This document shows positions 1-8,296 of a stretch of DNA of 64,000 nucleotides, one piece after another. The number at the start of each line of letters is the position of its first letter. Position 1 is the stretch's first letter. Both the position numbers and the translations under genes were made by a program. Under the pieces are notes generated by a model. It saw only the letters and a program-made list of their open reading frames with translations. It did no database searches and had not been told where the DNA came from. This DNA is from Actibacterium atlanticum. GTDB lineage: Bacteria; Pseudomonadota; Alphaproteobacteria; Rhodobacterales; Rhodobacteraceae. The DNA is taken from the NCBI RefSeq assembly GCF_000671395.1, contig NZ_AQQY01000011.1, positions 18,783 through 82,782 of the forward strand. The letters are read 5' to 3'.

Positions 1-581
1 CCGATTGTGTCTTCGATCCACATGTGCATGGAGGGAAACACATGGCTTCCCATTTCAATGATAAAAACCGGAAAAGCCAGAAGTGCAGCAACCAGTGTAA
101 GCCGAGCCAAACGCGTGATTTCGGCTGCTTTGCGGTCCTGCTTGTCAGGGTCTGCATCCGCCTTCACTTTTGCAGGATATCCAAGATCCGTGGAAATTCG
201 CGCCAAGTCCGTCGGACTGACCGCTCCGATCGCATAGTGCACAATCGCCGTTTCGGTTGCGAGATTCACTTGCGCGTCGATCACACCGTGACTGGCCTTC
301 AGTTTGCGCTCGACCCGGCCAACACAGCTGGCACAGGTCATGCTTTCGACGTCCAGTGTGACCTCTCCTGTGGCCGCCGGATAACCCGCCTTGCGCAACG
401 TATCAATCAAGCTGGCTAAATCCGCAGGTGCCGTAAAACTGACCCGGGCGGTTTCATTGGCCAGATTGACGGCAACCTCCGACACACCGGGAACTGCGAC
501 CAAGGTCTTTTCGACACGTCCAACGCAGGACGCGCAGGTCATGCCCTCAACTGACAGGACAACCGAGTTTTCTTCCGACAT
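1..581 (-). CDS. copA: Copper-translocating P-type ATPase CopA, N-terminal part (runs off the left edge)
   Basis: The reading frame begins with ATG at 581 on the minus strand and stays open to the window edge, giving about 193 N-terminal residues. Two heavy-metal-associated domains are visible, each with a MTCASC copper-binding motif (residues 14-19 and again near residue 80), followed by the start of the first hydrophobic helix near residue 165. Two N-terminal HMA domains are typical of Cu(+)-exporting P1B ATPases of the inner membrane. The catalytic domains (CPC, DKTGT) lie outside the window, so function rests on the N-terminus. The gene diverges from copZ behind a CueR-like promoter, which supports copper efflux. 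Confidence 0.9.
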   Translation of the reverse strand, partial: MSEENSVVLSVEGMTCASCVGRVEKTLVAVPGVSEVAVNLANETARVSFTAPADLASLIDTLRKAGYPAATGEVTLDVESMTCASCVGRVERKLKASHGVIDAQVNLATETAIVHYAIGAVSPTDLARISTDLGYPAKVKADADPDKQDRKAAEITRLARLTLVAALLAFPVFIIEMGSHVFPSMHMWIEDTI

Positions 582-618
582 GACATTCTCCACGATTCGG
601 GTGTTCCCGCTTTGAGTT

Positions 619-702
619 GGGGGTTCCAGTGTGGGTAAGGTCAAGCGTCGAATATCACGTTTTTATGATGCTTGACCTTACCCCATGGGAACCCCCACGT
701 AG
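619..702. promoter_or_regulatory. Divergent CueR-like promoters between copA and copZ
   Basis: Two near-identical 27-28 bp elements lie in inverted orientation at 619-646 (reading minus, towards copA) and 670-697 (reading plus, towards copZ). Each reads GCTTGACCTTACCC, a short variable stretch, then GGAACCCCC. TTGACC (672-677 plus; 639-644 on minus) is a good -35, and the following dyad-like DNA fits the long-spacer promoters used by MerR/CueR activators. The -10 hexamers are weak. No cueR gene is in the window, so the regulator identity is inferred. Confidence 0.6.
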
Positions 703-730
703 CACAGTGAAGCAACAAGCGGAGTGTAAT

Positions 731-931
731 ATGAGCAAGTTTAACGTACCGGACATGAGCTGCGGTCATTGCGTGGCCGCCATCGAAAAGGCAGTGGCTA
801 CTGTGGATGCAGATGCAGTTCTTTCCTTTGATCTCGAGGCGCGGACAGTCGATGTGTCCAGCCGTTTGAGCGAACCTGAACTGGCCGAACTTCTGGACAA
901 GGAGGGCTATCCCAATACGCTTGCTGGCTGA
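731..931 (+). CDS. copZ: CopZ-like copper chaperone (single HMA domain)
   Basis: This is a 66-residue soluble cytoplasmic protein consisting of one HMA fold. The metal-binding loop is MSCGHC near residues 9-14, and the C-terminal half carries the usual EGYP-type ending of the fold. Copper chaperones of this type deliver Cu(+) to CopA or to CueR. ATG 731 is chosen because GGAG lies at 721-724; an upstream in-frame start at 617 would put the promoter inside the gene. It diverges from copA and shares its duplicated promoter element, so coordinate copper induction is expected. Confidence 0.85.
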   Translation: MSKFNVPDMSCGHCVAAIEKAVATVDADAVLSFDLEARTVDVSSRLSEPELAELLDKEGYPNTLAG

Positions 932-932
932 C

Positions 933-1463
933 TCAATGCACCATTTGGCCGCTAGCCATGCCAAGATGGTGCTTCTGGTGATGTCCCCCTACGGCCATCA
1001 AACCAATAAAGCCCAAGGCACGAATGGCCCTTGGATTTTCGGGTGAGGTCACGGTCCAAGTGACCTCATCTCCTCCAATATCGACCTGACTGAACCATCC
1101 TGTTTCACCTGCCAGGACAGGTGCATGGGCGGGTACCATCCGCTGAACAGCGCCACCACCTGGTCCGGTTGTCTTGATCTTGAACCTTGCGCCATTCGGA
1201 ATGTCCCAAGACGTCACTTCGGCGAGTTTGACCAGATCGTCCATATCGAGCAGATGCTGGTGCAACGCGCCGATATCCACTTGGTTCCAATCAGTATCGG
1301 GGTCGGCTCGCAAAATGGTCACGATTTCGGCGATAGCGGCAAATGCCCCCTGCCCCGGCTCGAGCGGAGCAATCAGGGTCTTCTCTTCTGCGGTATGGGT
1401 GTGGCTGTGCTGAGCTGATGCGGTAGAAGCAACGAGAAAAGCTAAAATGGCCAAGCGGATCAT
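933..1463 (-). CDS. Secreted histidine-rich-ended protein of unknown function
   Basis: The 176-residue protein starts with a signal peptide (hydrophobic core residues 3-14, AxA-type cleavage near 15-17). The mature protein opens with an alternating His/Thr stretch and ends with a His/Met-rich tail (GGHHQKHH and a final MVH). These ends could bind copper, but no family is recognised and no cysteines are present. It is convergent with copZ, with only one base between the stop codons, and it sits beside copper genes, which suggests a periplasmic metal-related role. That role is inference from composition and context only. Confidence 0.6.
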   Translation of the reverse strand: MIRLAILAFLVASTASAQHSHTHTAEEKTLIAPLEPGQGAFAAIAEIVTILRADPDTDWNQVDIGALHQHLLDMDDLVKLAEVTSWDIPNGARFKIKTTGPGGGAVQRMVPAHAPVLAGETGWFSQVDIGGDEVTWTVTSPENPRAIRALGFIGLMAVGGHHQKHHLGMASGQMVH

Positions 1464-1518
1464 GTCGGGTTCCTGTCTTTCGTTATTTCCCCCAGTCTGG
1501 TCTTTCCATCCCTACAGG

Positions 1519-1536
1519 CATATGATTTCAATCATA
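1519..1536. promoter_or_regulatory. Palindrome at the Crp/Fnr-family regulator start
   Basis: The sequence ATATGATTTCAATCATAT has ATATGATT and its reverse complement AATCATAT separated by TC, ending on the first base of the regulator's ATG. This two-fold symmetry resembles half-sites bound by Crp/Fnr dimers and its position suits autorepression. The half-sites do not match the standard Fnr box exactly, so the assignment is by position and symmetry only. Confidence 0.4.
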
Positions 1537-2144
1537 TGCAAGCCCCAGCTCCTCTTCCCACGCCGTTTGATCGCCTCCCAAAGCGGGATTTGATGCCGCG
1601 ATACCTCTGTTCTGGGGACACCCTATTTCGTCAAGGTGATCCGGTTCGAGCAATGTTTTTCCTGGAATACGGTGCGGTCAATCTGATCCGGCATACGGAC
1701 GCCGGGCAAAAAGTCTCAATGTTTCGAGCTGTCTCGGGCGACACGATGGCTGAGCCGGCACTCTTCTCGGAAACCTATCATTGCGACGCGGTTGCCGAAG
1801 ACAGCAGTTCTGTGCTGTGTCTGGACAAGGGTTTGGTGCTTGATGTCATGGCGCAAGACCCAAGCTTTGCGACCTCGTTGGTTCAACGTCTCGCCATGCA
1901 AGTCCAGACCTATCGTCGCCGGTTGGAGCTATTGGCCATCCGTTCCGCTGAGGATCGTGTCATAGCAGGTTTGGCGGATGGAAGGCTGACAGGATCGGTC
2001 ATGAATTTCGCAGCCGACCTGGGGCTGAGCCACGAGGCGGTATACCGAGCTCTTTCGAAACTGGTGCGTGACGGGCGGATCGTGCGGCCCGCCCGCGGTA
2101 TCTACGAAATGAGTGAACCGGTTAGTGTGCCTCGTAGTGAGTGA
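1536..2144 (+). CDS. Crp/Fnr-family transcriptional regulator
   Basis: The 202-residue protein has an N-terminal cyclic-nucleotide-binding-like beta barrel (about residues 15-115; GDTLFRQGDP and the MAEPALF segment) and a C-terminal winged helix-turn-helix (about 140-195; the recognition helix includes LGLSHEAVYRALSKL). No N-terminal Fe-S cysteine cluster like that of Fnr is visible, so the signal is unknown. Its 3' end overlaps the convergent DUF411 gene by 23 bp. It probably regulates nearby redox or copper genes, but no operator could be assigned. Upstream, ATATGATTTCAATCATAT (1519-1536) is a near-palindrome touching the start codon and could be an autoregulatory site. Confidence 0.8.
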   Translation: MQAPAPLPTPFDRLPKRDLMPRYLCSGDTLFRQGDPVRAMFFLEYGAVNLIRHTDAGQKVSMFRAVSGDTMAEPALFSETYHCDAVAEDSSSVLCLDKGLVLDVMAQDPSFATSLVQRLAMQVQTYRRRLELLAIRSAEDRVIAGLADGRLTGSVMNFAADLGLSHEAVYRALSKLVRDGRIVRPARGIYEMSEPVSVPRSE

Positions 2145-2598
2145 ACACTTCGGTCGTTCCGTCCTTCAAGATTAGAAAAACGGAATAGGTATCCCTTTCG
2201 CTGTCCGGTCCCATACCCGGTGAACCCCAAGGCATGCCCGGAACCGAAAGGCCGATCGCTTCCGGTTGCTCACTCAACAAACGTCGAACGTCATGCGGCG
2301 GCACATGGCCTTCAATCACGTATCCGCCCACCTGTGCCGTGTGACACGACGCCATGTCCTCGCTGATTCCACGCTGTTCTTTTAGGCGCACCAGTGCTTC
2401 ATAGGGGGCTTCATGAACTTCCATCTGAAAACCGTCTGCTGACATGATGTTGATCCAGGCACCGCAGCATCCACAGTCAGGATCCTTGACCACTTGAACC
2501 AATGGCTGCGAGCTGGCGAAAGCGGGCAAGGCCGCGCTAAATCCAGCAACACCAAGACCGCACAAGAGCGCACGGCGATCGACGGAGACAGTCGTCAT
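2122..2598 (-). CDS. DUF411 family periplasmic metal-binding protein
   Basis: The start is placed at ATG 2598, preceded by AAGGAAATGAA, giving 158 residues; a longer frame to 2697 lacks support. The N-terminus (VDRRALLCGLGVAGF) resembles a twin-arginine or lipoprotein-type export signal. The mature part carries the DUF411 hallmark DCGCCGAW near residues 41-48, a second Cys/His pair (ASCHTA) and a Met/Trp-rich MPWGSPGM loop. DUF411 proteins are repeatedly found in copper-resistance loci and are thought to bind copper. It is the last gene of the long minus-strand copper operon. Confidence 0.8.
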   Translation of the reverse strand: MTTVSVDRRALLCGLGVAGFSAALPAFASSQPLVQVVKDPDCGCCGAWINIMSADGFQMEVHEAPYEALVRLKEQRGISEDMASCHTAQVGGYVIEGHVPPHDVRRLLSEQPEAIGLSVPGMPWGSPGMGPDSERDTYSVFLILKDGTTEVFTHYEAH

Positions 2599-2693
2599 TT
2601 CATTTCCTTCCCGGTACGGGTTATTCGATTTGAGCTTGGTCATTACCCTATCAGAACTGAGGCCAAGCGACCTGATAAACATCAAGCCGAGTG

Positions 2694-3185
2694 TCACGAG
2701 CCGCCCTTCATCTGTTCTCCTTCAGTGCGGACAGCTTGTGTTTCGCGCATTCGCTCCGGCCAAGTGGATTTGATAAAAGCCAGAATATCCCAGATTTCCT
2801 GGTCACTGAGTTGATCACCAAATCCAGGCATGCCACTGGCGAACCCTTCCACGCCTGACGCCGCAAGCGCTGCCTGCCCGCCCAATTTTGTGTAGTTGAA
2901 TAGCAAGGCATCCCCATGATGCCAAGTATGGCCGGTCCTGTCGTGTGGAGGTGCAGGAAGGGTGCCGTCCTCCTTCTGGCTGCGCCAGTTTGGCTCTCCT
3001 TCAAGATTGGCTCCGTGACACGAGGCACAATTTTCCGCGTACAATACGGCACCAGCTTCTGTGTCTGAGGATACCGGTTGTTTCGGCGGCCCGGCGTTTG
3101 CTTGGATTGTGCTGAGTACCGTCGCGACGCCAGCAGTGCTTATGAGGACCACCACAGCAGATAGGATCAGTTTGGATCGAGACAT
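2694..3185 (-). CDS. Class I c-type cytochrome, monohaem
   Basis: ATG 3185 is preceded by GAGGAG, giving 163 residues with an N-terminal signal anchor. One haem-attachment motif CASCH lies near residue 53, and a candidate axial Met is in the GMPGFG segment. The C-terminal helix ([17 protein letters not shown]) is typical of class I cytochromes c. It would carry electrons in the periplasm. Its position directly after a multicopper oxidase gene suggests it takes part in the same copper-dependent redox chain, but no partner is shown by sequence. Confidence 0.85.
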   Translation of the reverse strand: MSRSKLILSAVVVLISTAGVATVLSTIQANAGPPKQPVSSDTEAGAVLYAENCASCHGANLEGEPNWRSQKEDGTLPAPPHDRTGHTWHHGDALLFNYTKLGGQAALAASGVEGFASGMPGFGDQLSDQEIWDILAFIKSTWPERMRETQAVRTEGEQMKGGS

Positions 3186-3226
3186 GAAATACTCCTCACC
3201 GTGTTTGTTCAAAGCAGGTTCTACAG

Positions 3227-4531
3227 TCATGTTACCTCAACCCAGGTCGCCATGCCGTCCGCACTGTGGCTGAGCATGTGACAATGCAAAAGCCACCGAC
3301 CTGGATTATCGAAAACGCAGGCGATCTTTCGATCTTCACCTGCTTTAACCAGTAATGTGTCGCGCCAAGGACCAAAGGGGCCCGATCCCAGTACCTCGCG
3401 AAAGTGATGCCCATGCAGATGGATACCATGATCGAATGCGGTTGGGTTCGACAGTGTGATCTCAGCGGTGTCCCCCCAGCGAAACTGTCCCAACGGTTCC
3501 ATGGGTAGCCCGGAGACGCCGTTGAAAGACCAGGTCCCGAAACCGCCGTGGTCCGGGTCGCCTTCCCCCCCGCGCATCACCAATTTCAGCGATTGGCCTG
3601 GGCGGATAGGTGTAGGCAACCCATGAGCTGGTAGAGGTTGGATCAACTCGGACCCTGGTGTCGGGTTCGTACCCTTCATGGATATGCGCCCAATTTGCCT
3701 AAGAGAGTCACCGTCACTCGTTGAAATTGAAACATCAGAGATCACGGTCCCTATGATGTCCACACGCTGCCCGGGTGCGATCGTCATAGGTTCCAGCGCT
3801 GTTGGTTGAGCAAGTGGCATACCATCCAGTGCAACCACAGATCCGTTGATCCCGTTTAGGTCCAGCGGGAACACGCGATCAATCGCGGCGTTGATCAGGC
3901 GCAATCGCACCCGATCGCCCAGACGAACAGAGCTCTGCGACAGGAAAACGCGAAGCGCGATGCCAAGACGTCCCCAACGCGCGAAGTCCTCCATGACACC
4001 AAAATCCGTGTCGAACTCTCCGGCCGGCGTCATCCTGAAATCCGCCAGTATGGCCGTGATGTCGTGGTCGACCTCCGGCGGATTTTTCTCTTCCACGATC
4101 AAAGGACCAAATAGGCCCCGGCCGACCTGTTCGTAAGACAGGTAGTGCGAGTGATACCAATAGGTGCCTGCATCCGGTGGGGAAAACTCATAATCGAATG
4201 CTTCCCCGGGAGGTACGACCTCTTGCGTTAGAATTGAGACCCCATCCATCCGATTTGGCACACGGATCCCATGCCAGTGGACCAAGGCGCCATCGTCCAG
4301 ACCATTTTCTAGTCGCACCCGCAGGCGATCTCCCTGCTTTACCCTGATTTCAGGACCTGGAAGCGAACCGTTGAACCCGAGAAACCCGGCCAATGCTCCG
4401 GTTCGCCCAGGCCATTGAACCGACATCGGAGCGGGCCTCAGAGTTATCCCGGATGTTTTTGACACGGCAGGACGTGGCACCAACACACTGGCCATCGTAC
4501 CAAGCAACATATCTCTGCGGTTGAGGATCAT
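3227..4531 (-). CDS. Multicopper oxidase (Tat-exported), first copy
   Basis: The start is ATG 4531, whose ATGA overlaps the stop of the upstream DUF3047 gene; the frame continues upstream but would cut through that gene. The 434-residue protein has a Tat-type N-terminus (NRRDMLLG) and three cupredoxin-like segments. Copper ligands are visible: HWHG at 85-88, HSH at 127-129, an HxHGHHF motif and the terminal HCHMLSH near 416-422. It probably oxidises Cu(I) or small substrates in the periplasm with reduction of O2. It lies in the minus-strand copper operon, translationally coupled to its neighbour. Confidence 0.88.
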   Translation of the reverse strand: MILNRRDMLLGTMASVLVPRPAVSKTSGITLRPAPMSVQWPGRTGALAGFLGFNGSLPGPEIRVKQGDRLRVRLENGLDDGALVHWHGIRVPNRMDGVSILTQEVVPPGEAFDYEFSPPDAGTYWYHSHYLSYEQVGRGLFGPLIVEEKNPPEVDHDITAILADFRMTPAGEFDTDFGVMEDFARWGRLGIALRVFLSQSSVRLGDRVRLRLINAAIDRVFPLDLNGINGSVVALDGMPLAQPTALEPMTIAPGQRVDIIGTVISDVSISTSDGDSLRQIGRISMKGTNPTPGSELIQPLPAHGLPTPIRPGQSLKLVMRGGEGDPDHGGFGTWSFNGVSGLPMEPLGQFRWGDTAEITLSNPTAFDHGIHLHGHHFREVLGSGPFGPWRDTLLVKAGEDRKIACVFDNPGRWLLHCHMLSHSADGMATWVEVT

Positions 4532-5187
4532 TCCGATGTAACCAGTTCGAGGTTTTTGATCGACGCCTGGATTAACCCATCGGTATCGTCGCTGTCCGCA
4601 GAAATGCCGATGCCAACAAGAGTGTTCTTCTCCTCGCCAAAGGCCGTCCGGAAATCTGCCTCCAGGTCGACATCCTCGTGATACTCTCCGGAACCGCTGG
4701 CGCGCAAAACACGTGTTACCAACCGAGGGTGATACGGGCTTGGAAGAAAGCTGTCGGGACTGTGTTGGCCCCCCCAGACATAGACTAGTGCACGCGTATT
4801 TGGGTTGCGAAGCAATCGGCGGGCCGACTTTTTTGTCAGCCCATTTGCCGTTTCGGCGTCCACGAAGATGAAGTAGATCGCCAAATTTCGATCGTCGCCG
4901 CCTTTTTGGGTCAGATCGGTCGCCACAACCCCGTTGCGCACTTTCCAGCCCCACCTAGCCTTGGAAGCCTCTCCAAGGGATGGCTCGACCGCGCGCCAAA
5001 TCAGGGAAACGGTATCGTCTGACGTCACTTCAAGGTGTTGCCCCTGAAAACTGTATTGGTTTGACCACAGGCGTAGAAACCCCTGTTCTTTCCAACTACC
5101 GTCAAACGATATGGGCTCGCCGCTTGCGGGGCCGACCATCGCAACGATAAGGGAGGCGGCCGCCAGCAGGCGGCACTCTCGGATCAC
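4528..5187 (-). CDS. DUF3047 family exported protein
   Basis: The 219-residue protein has a signal peptide (cleavage near GPASGE, residues 19-24) and matches the DUF3047 pattern: a beta-rich domain with LIWRAV, a YVWGG strand and a terminal beta strand. The family has no established function. It overlaps the ScsC-like gene upstream and the multicopper oxidase downstream by four bases each (ATGA), so the three are co-translated. That arrangement suggests a periplasmic partner of the thiol/copper oxidase system. The family call comes from remembered sequence features and is moderately secure. Confidence 0.7.
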   Translation of the reverse strand: MIRECRLLAAASLIVAMVGPASGEPISFDGSWKEQGFLRLWSNQYSFQGQHLEVTSDDTVSLIWRAVEPSLGEASKARWGWKVRNGVVATDLTQKGGDDRNLAIYFIFVDAETANGLTKKSARRLLRNPNTRALVYVWGGQHSPDSFLPSPYHPRLVTRVLRASGSGEYHEDVDLEADFRTAFGEEKNTLVGIGISADSDDTDGLIQASIKNLELVTSE

Positions 5188-5915
5188 TCTAGCCCTTTCC
5201 GTGTCGAGTCAACGATTTCTTCCAGCTGGGGTTGCTCAACGAACCCCGGCACCAATTCATCCCCGATCACAAATGACGGAGTGCCGTTGAACCCCAAAGA
5301 CTGTGCAAGGCTCATTGACGTTGTGAGGTGTTCGTCGATTTCGGGCGCTTCCATATCAAGGCGCAGTTGGTCGATATCCAGCCCGACTTCGGCGGCCACC
5401 CGCAAGACGCTTGCCTCTTCCGCGCGGCCATTCATGCTCATCATCGCCCAGTGGAATTCTTCATACTTGCCCTGTTTACGCGCAGCCAACGCGGCTTTGG
5501 CGGCGAAAACAGATCCTTCTCCAAGGATAGGCCATTCGCGATACACCAGACGCACATTTGCATCGGCATCCATTAGGCCTTGGACTTCATCCATAGCGCG
5601 GCGGCAATAGGGGCAGTTGTAGTCAAAAAACTCGACAACCGTCACGTCCCCATCCGGGTTGCCTAGTACTGGTGCGTTTGTGTCCTGCTCAAGAAGCGCA
5701 CGTTGGTTGCTCAGGACATCTGCACGTGCCACTTCCGCCGCATCGGCCTGGCGTTGTTCCAAAATGGCAACGGCTTCCATGACGATGCCTGGGTTCTCTC
5801 TGATTGTCTCCAGCACAAGTTCCTTGATCCTGTCTTCATCCAGACCGTCTGCCCAAGCCGCCAAAGGCAGTGCCATAGCTGTTGCGAGGGTGAAAACCCC
5901 ATGTCTAAATTTCAT
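5184..5915 (-). CDS. scsC: DsbA/ScsC-like periplasmic thiol-disulfide oxidoreductase
   Basis: The 243-residue protein has a signal peptide, an N-terminal helical segment (about 25-75) resembling the oligomerisation stalk of ScsC/BdbD-type proteins, and a thioredoxin domain with the active site C101-P-Y-C104 (FFDYNCPYC). The cis-proline loop reads GTPSFV. Such proteins isomerise or shuffle disulfides in copper-stressed periplasm and are reduced by ScsB. An ScsB-like reductase is encoded divergently at 11106-13247, so the pair may work together. The symbol is inferred from that context; a generic DsbA-family role is the conservative call. Confidence 0.78.
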   Translation of the reverse strand: MKFRHGVFTLATAMALPLAAWADGLDEDRIKELVLETIRENPGIVMEAVAILEQRQADAAEVARADVLSNQRALLEQDTNAPVLGNPDGDVTVVEFFDYNCPYCRRAMDEVQGLMDADANVRLVYREWPILGEGSVFAAKAALAARKQGKYEEFHWAMMSMNGRAEEASVLRVAAEVGLDIDQLRLDMEAPEIDEHLTTSMSLAQSLGFNGTPSFVIGDELVPGFVEQPQLEEIVDSTRKGLE

Positions 5916-5942
5916 TGATGTGTTCTCCCTGTTCTTCTTTGT

Positions 5943-7340
5943 TCACGTCACATTGACCCATGTCGCCATGCCGGAAGCCGTATGCGCCAACATGTGGCAG
6001 TGAAAAATCCATTTCCCTGGATTCCCTGCGACAAATGCGATTTCACGGGTTTCGTCACCAAAAACCAACAGCGTATCCCTGAGAGGCCCCAGTTTTCCGT
6101 CGTCCAGGACCTCACGGAAATGCATACCGTGAAGATGCATCGCGTGCGGGAAGACCGTGTCGTTGTGGATACTTACCCGTGCGGTTTCCCCCGTTGATAG
6201 TTCGGCAAGAGGTGTCTCCGACATTCCGACAACACCGTTGAATGACCAGAACTGGTTTTCTGCGACCAGTTCGCGAAAGCTTTTGGTTTCACCGTTATAA
6301 GTCGCGCTTTGAAGTCTGCCCATGGCGCCGCCTTCCATGTTCAACTGGAACAGGCGGGCTTTGCCCACGTCCGGAACTTTCATATCGGGGTTGGGCGGCA
6401 GGGGGAGCGGCGCCTCTCGCGCCGCAATCGATGTGGGCGTTGCCTCGACTGGAAAGGACACTTGCGAGAAACCTTCCTCGTCATCGATACGCACAAGATG
6501 AGCGGTTTCGCCGGGTGCTGCAGTCACATCGACAAACAGATCAATGCGTTGACCCGGTGCCAGGAGAAATGTTCCGCTCACCTTTTCAGGCTCATCCAGC
6601 GGCATGCCGTCATAGGCCATGATCCACCCCTCAAATCCCGACAGGGCGAGCTGAAAAATGCGCGCGTTGGCGGCATTAATCAGGCGTAGTCTAAGCCGTT
6701 CATTCTGTTTCGCCGAAAGCTCGGTAAACGCAGCCCCATTTGTTGCGATGTAGTTTCCGCGGCGCCCTGCGTGACTTTTGTCATGAGGGGAATCGAACTC
6801 GGGGTCCAGCTGAGCTGTTTCCGGGTTCAACAACCAATCGTCCAGGATCAGGACTTCTTCGCGGTCAACGTCAACTGGCTCGGTCTCGTCGACAATCAAA
6901 GCGCCATAAAGGCCTCGGGCAACCTGTTCCATGGATCGGTTATGAGCGTGATACCAGAAAGTGCCAGCATCCTGTGCGGTGAAGTCATAGTCGAAGCTTT
7001 CACCTGATGGCACCGCCTTCTGTGTCAGGCCGGCGACGCCATCCATCGAGTTGTCGATGCGCACACCATGCCAATGAATGGAGCTGGCCTGGGGGAGGTC
7101 GTTCACAAAGCGGCGCGTTACCCGTTCGCCCTGTTTGACTCGTATCATCGTGCCGGGCATTTGCCCGTCATAACCCCAGATTTGCGTTTGCGGATACTCC
7201 GATGGCGCAAGCTGAACAGTCGCGGGTCGGGCAGTCAGCTTGATTGGATCTACTGTCGCTGCTCGTATTGGTCCCGGCAGTAGTGCACTGAGTCCGAGGG
7301 AAGCGCTCAAGCTTAAGAAATCTCGTCGTGTCTGTGTCAT
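5943..7340 (-). CDS. Multicopper oxidase (Tat-exported), second copy
   Basis: The 465-residue protein starts with a Tat signal (TRRDFLSLSASLG). Copper ligands are H89-W-H91-G, a WYHAH motif near 130-134, HAMHLHGMHF and the terminal HCHMLAH near 447-453. The N-terminal region, PQTQIWGYDGQMPG and the PF07732-like domain order resemble laccase-type CueO relatives. It is distinct from the 434-residue enzyme downstream, although both end in the same GMATWV-V-T pattern. AGGAAA precedes the start. A perfect hairpin sits just upstream in the operon and may set its expression relative to the cytochrome gene before it. Confidence 0.88.
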   Translation of the reverse strand: MTQTRRDFLSLSASLGLSALLPGPIRAATVDPIKLTARPATVQLAPSEYPQTQIWGYDGQMPGTMIRVKQGERVTRRFVNDLPQASSIHWHGVRIDNSMDGVAGLTQKAVPSGESFDYDFTAQDAGTFWYHAHNRSMEQVARGLYGALIVDETEPVDVDREEVLILDDWLLNPETAQLDPEFDSPHDKSHAGRRGNYIATNGAAFTELSAKQNERLRLRLINAANARIFQLALSGFEGWIMAYDGMPLDEPEKVSGTFLLAPGQRIDLFVDVTAAPGETAHLVRIDDEEGFSQVSFPVEATPTSIAAREAPLPLPPNPDMKVPDVGKARLFQLNMEGGAMGRLQSATYNGETKSFRELVAENQFWSFNGVVGMSETPLAELSTGETARVSIHNDTVFPHAMHLHGMHFREVLDDGKLGPLRDTLLVFGDETREIAFVAGNPGKWIFHCHMLAHTASGMATWVNVT

Positions 7341-7355
7341 TTGGTTTCCTGTTGA

Positions 7356-7379
7356 GGCAGGGGGCCATAGCCCCCTGCC
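7356..7379. other. Intra-operon hairpin before the second multicopper oxidase gene
   Basis: GGCAGGGGGC and GCCCCCTGCC form a perfect 10-bp, nearly all-GC stem with a four-base loop. It lies in the 56-bp gap between the diheme cytochrome gene and the multicopper oxidase gene on the minus strand. There is no T-tract on the minus strand after it (the oxidase ribosome-binding site follows), so it is more likely an attenuator or an mRNA-stability element than a full terminator. Confidence 0.65.
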
Positions 7380-7396
7380 CTATCATGTTTCGCGGG

Positions 7397-8296
7397 TTAT
7401 CCGCCTGTGTGATCATCCATAAGATAGGTCGCCATGGCGTTGCGATCTTCATCCGTGAGAAAGCCCGTTCCATACATGACGACCTCTCCCATTGAACCGC
7501 CAAAGGCGTCTCCGTCCGGTTTGATGCCCGTGCGCAAAGCATAGGCCAAGCTGTTCACTGTCCACCCGCGCATTTGCAGTGTTTCATAGTCGATGGCAGG
7601 TGCCTTGCCTCCGCCAGGAAGCGATGTGCTGCCCTTGAAGTGCTCGGTGTCGGACTGCCGGGCTCCTGCAAAGTTACGCGCTGTGTGGCACGCAGCGCAG
7701 TGGGCCGCTCCCTCGACAAGCTCCCGTCCCCGATTCCAGACGTCATCATTGCCCGCAATCGGTTCTGTTCGAGGTGGCTCGAGGAACGCCGCGCGCCACA
7801 GCTTCAGACCCCACCGCTGATTGAACGGAAAGGCCATCTCCTGGTCCTTGGACGGTTCATCTACCGCCGGCACCGTTTGGAATGCAGCCCAGAGATCGGC
7901 GATGTCCTGGTCGGTAAAGTTACCATAGAAGGGATAGGTAAAAGCCGGGTAGTAGGGCGCACCCTCGGGCGAAACACCTTGGCGCACAGCTCGGGCGAAC
8001 TCGTCTATTGTCCAATCCCCGATTCCATGTTCCGGATCAGTCGTCAGATTGGGCGAATAGAGTGTGCCAAACGGCGTGTCCAACTTCACACCACCCGCAA
8101 GCGGGGCACCGCCCGCCTCGGTGTTCGTATGACAGGCAATACAGCCGCTTGCACGTGCAAGATAAGCGCCGCGGTTCACATCCCCGCTCAGCGTAATGGG
8201 CCCGTTTATCTGACCGATGGGCCAGGCGACGAGCGCCCCGGTTACGACGGCACCAAATGCCGCCCCGCCCAGGGCCAATCTCAAGACCCAACGCAT
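7397..8296 (-). CDS. Diheme c-type cytochrome
   Basis: The 299-residue protein has an N-terminal membrane-spanning signal anchor (about residues 5-27) and two haem-attachment motifs, CIACH at 52-56 and CAACH at 200-204. The layout of two class I domains (ARASGCIACHTN, then the SPNLTTDPEHGIGDWT region) resembles the cytochrome subunits of membrane-bound alcohol/aldehyde dehydrogenases. No dehydrogenase subunit is nearby, so here it probably passes electrons between multicopper oxidases, cytochromes or the respiratory chain. Its start directly abuts the stop of the cytochrome c' gene upstream. Confidence 0.87.
   Translation of the reverse strand: MRWVLRLALGGAAFGAVVTGALVAWPIGQINGPITLSGDVNRGAYLARASGCIACHTNTEAGGAPLAGGVKLDTPFGTLYSPNLTTDPEHGIGDWTIDEFARAVRQGVSPEGAPYYPAFTYPFYGNFTDQDIADLWAAFQTVPAVDEPSKDQEMAFPFNQRWGLKLWRAAFLEPPRTEPIAGNDDVWNRGRELVEGAAHCAACHTARNFAGARQSDTEHFKGSTSLPGGGKAPAIDYETLQMRGWTVNSLAYALRTGIKPDGDAFGGSMGEVVMYGTGFLTDEDRNAMATYLMDDHTGG

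Noticed and set aside
7..419. Plus-strand open frames at the left edge
   Set aside because: They lie opposite the copA reading frame, which encodes clear MTCASC domains, and have no ribosome-binding site or family features.
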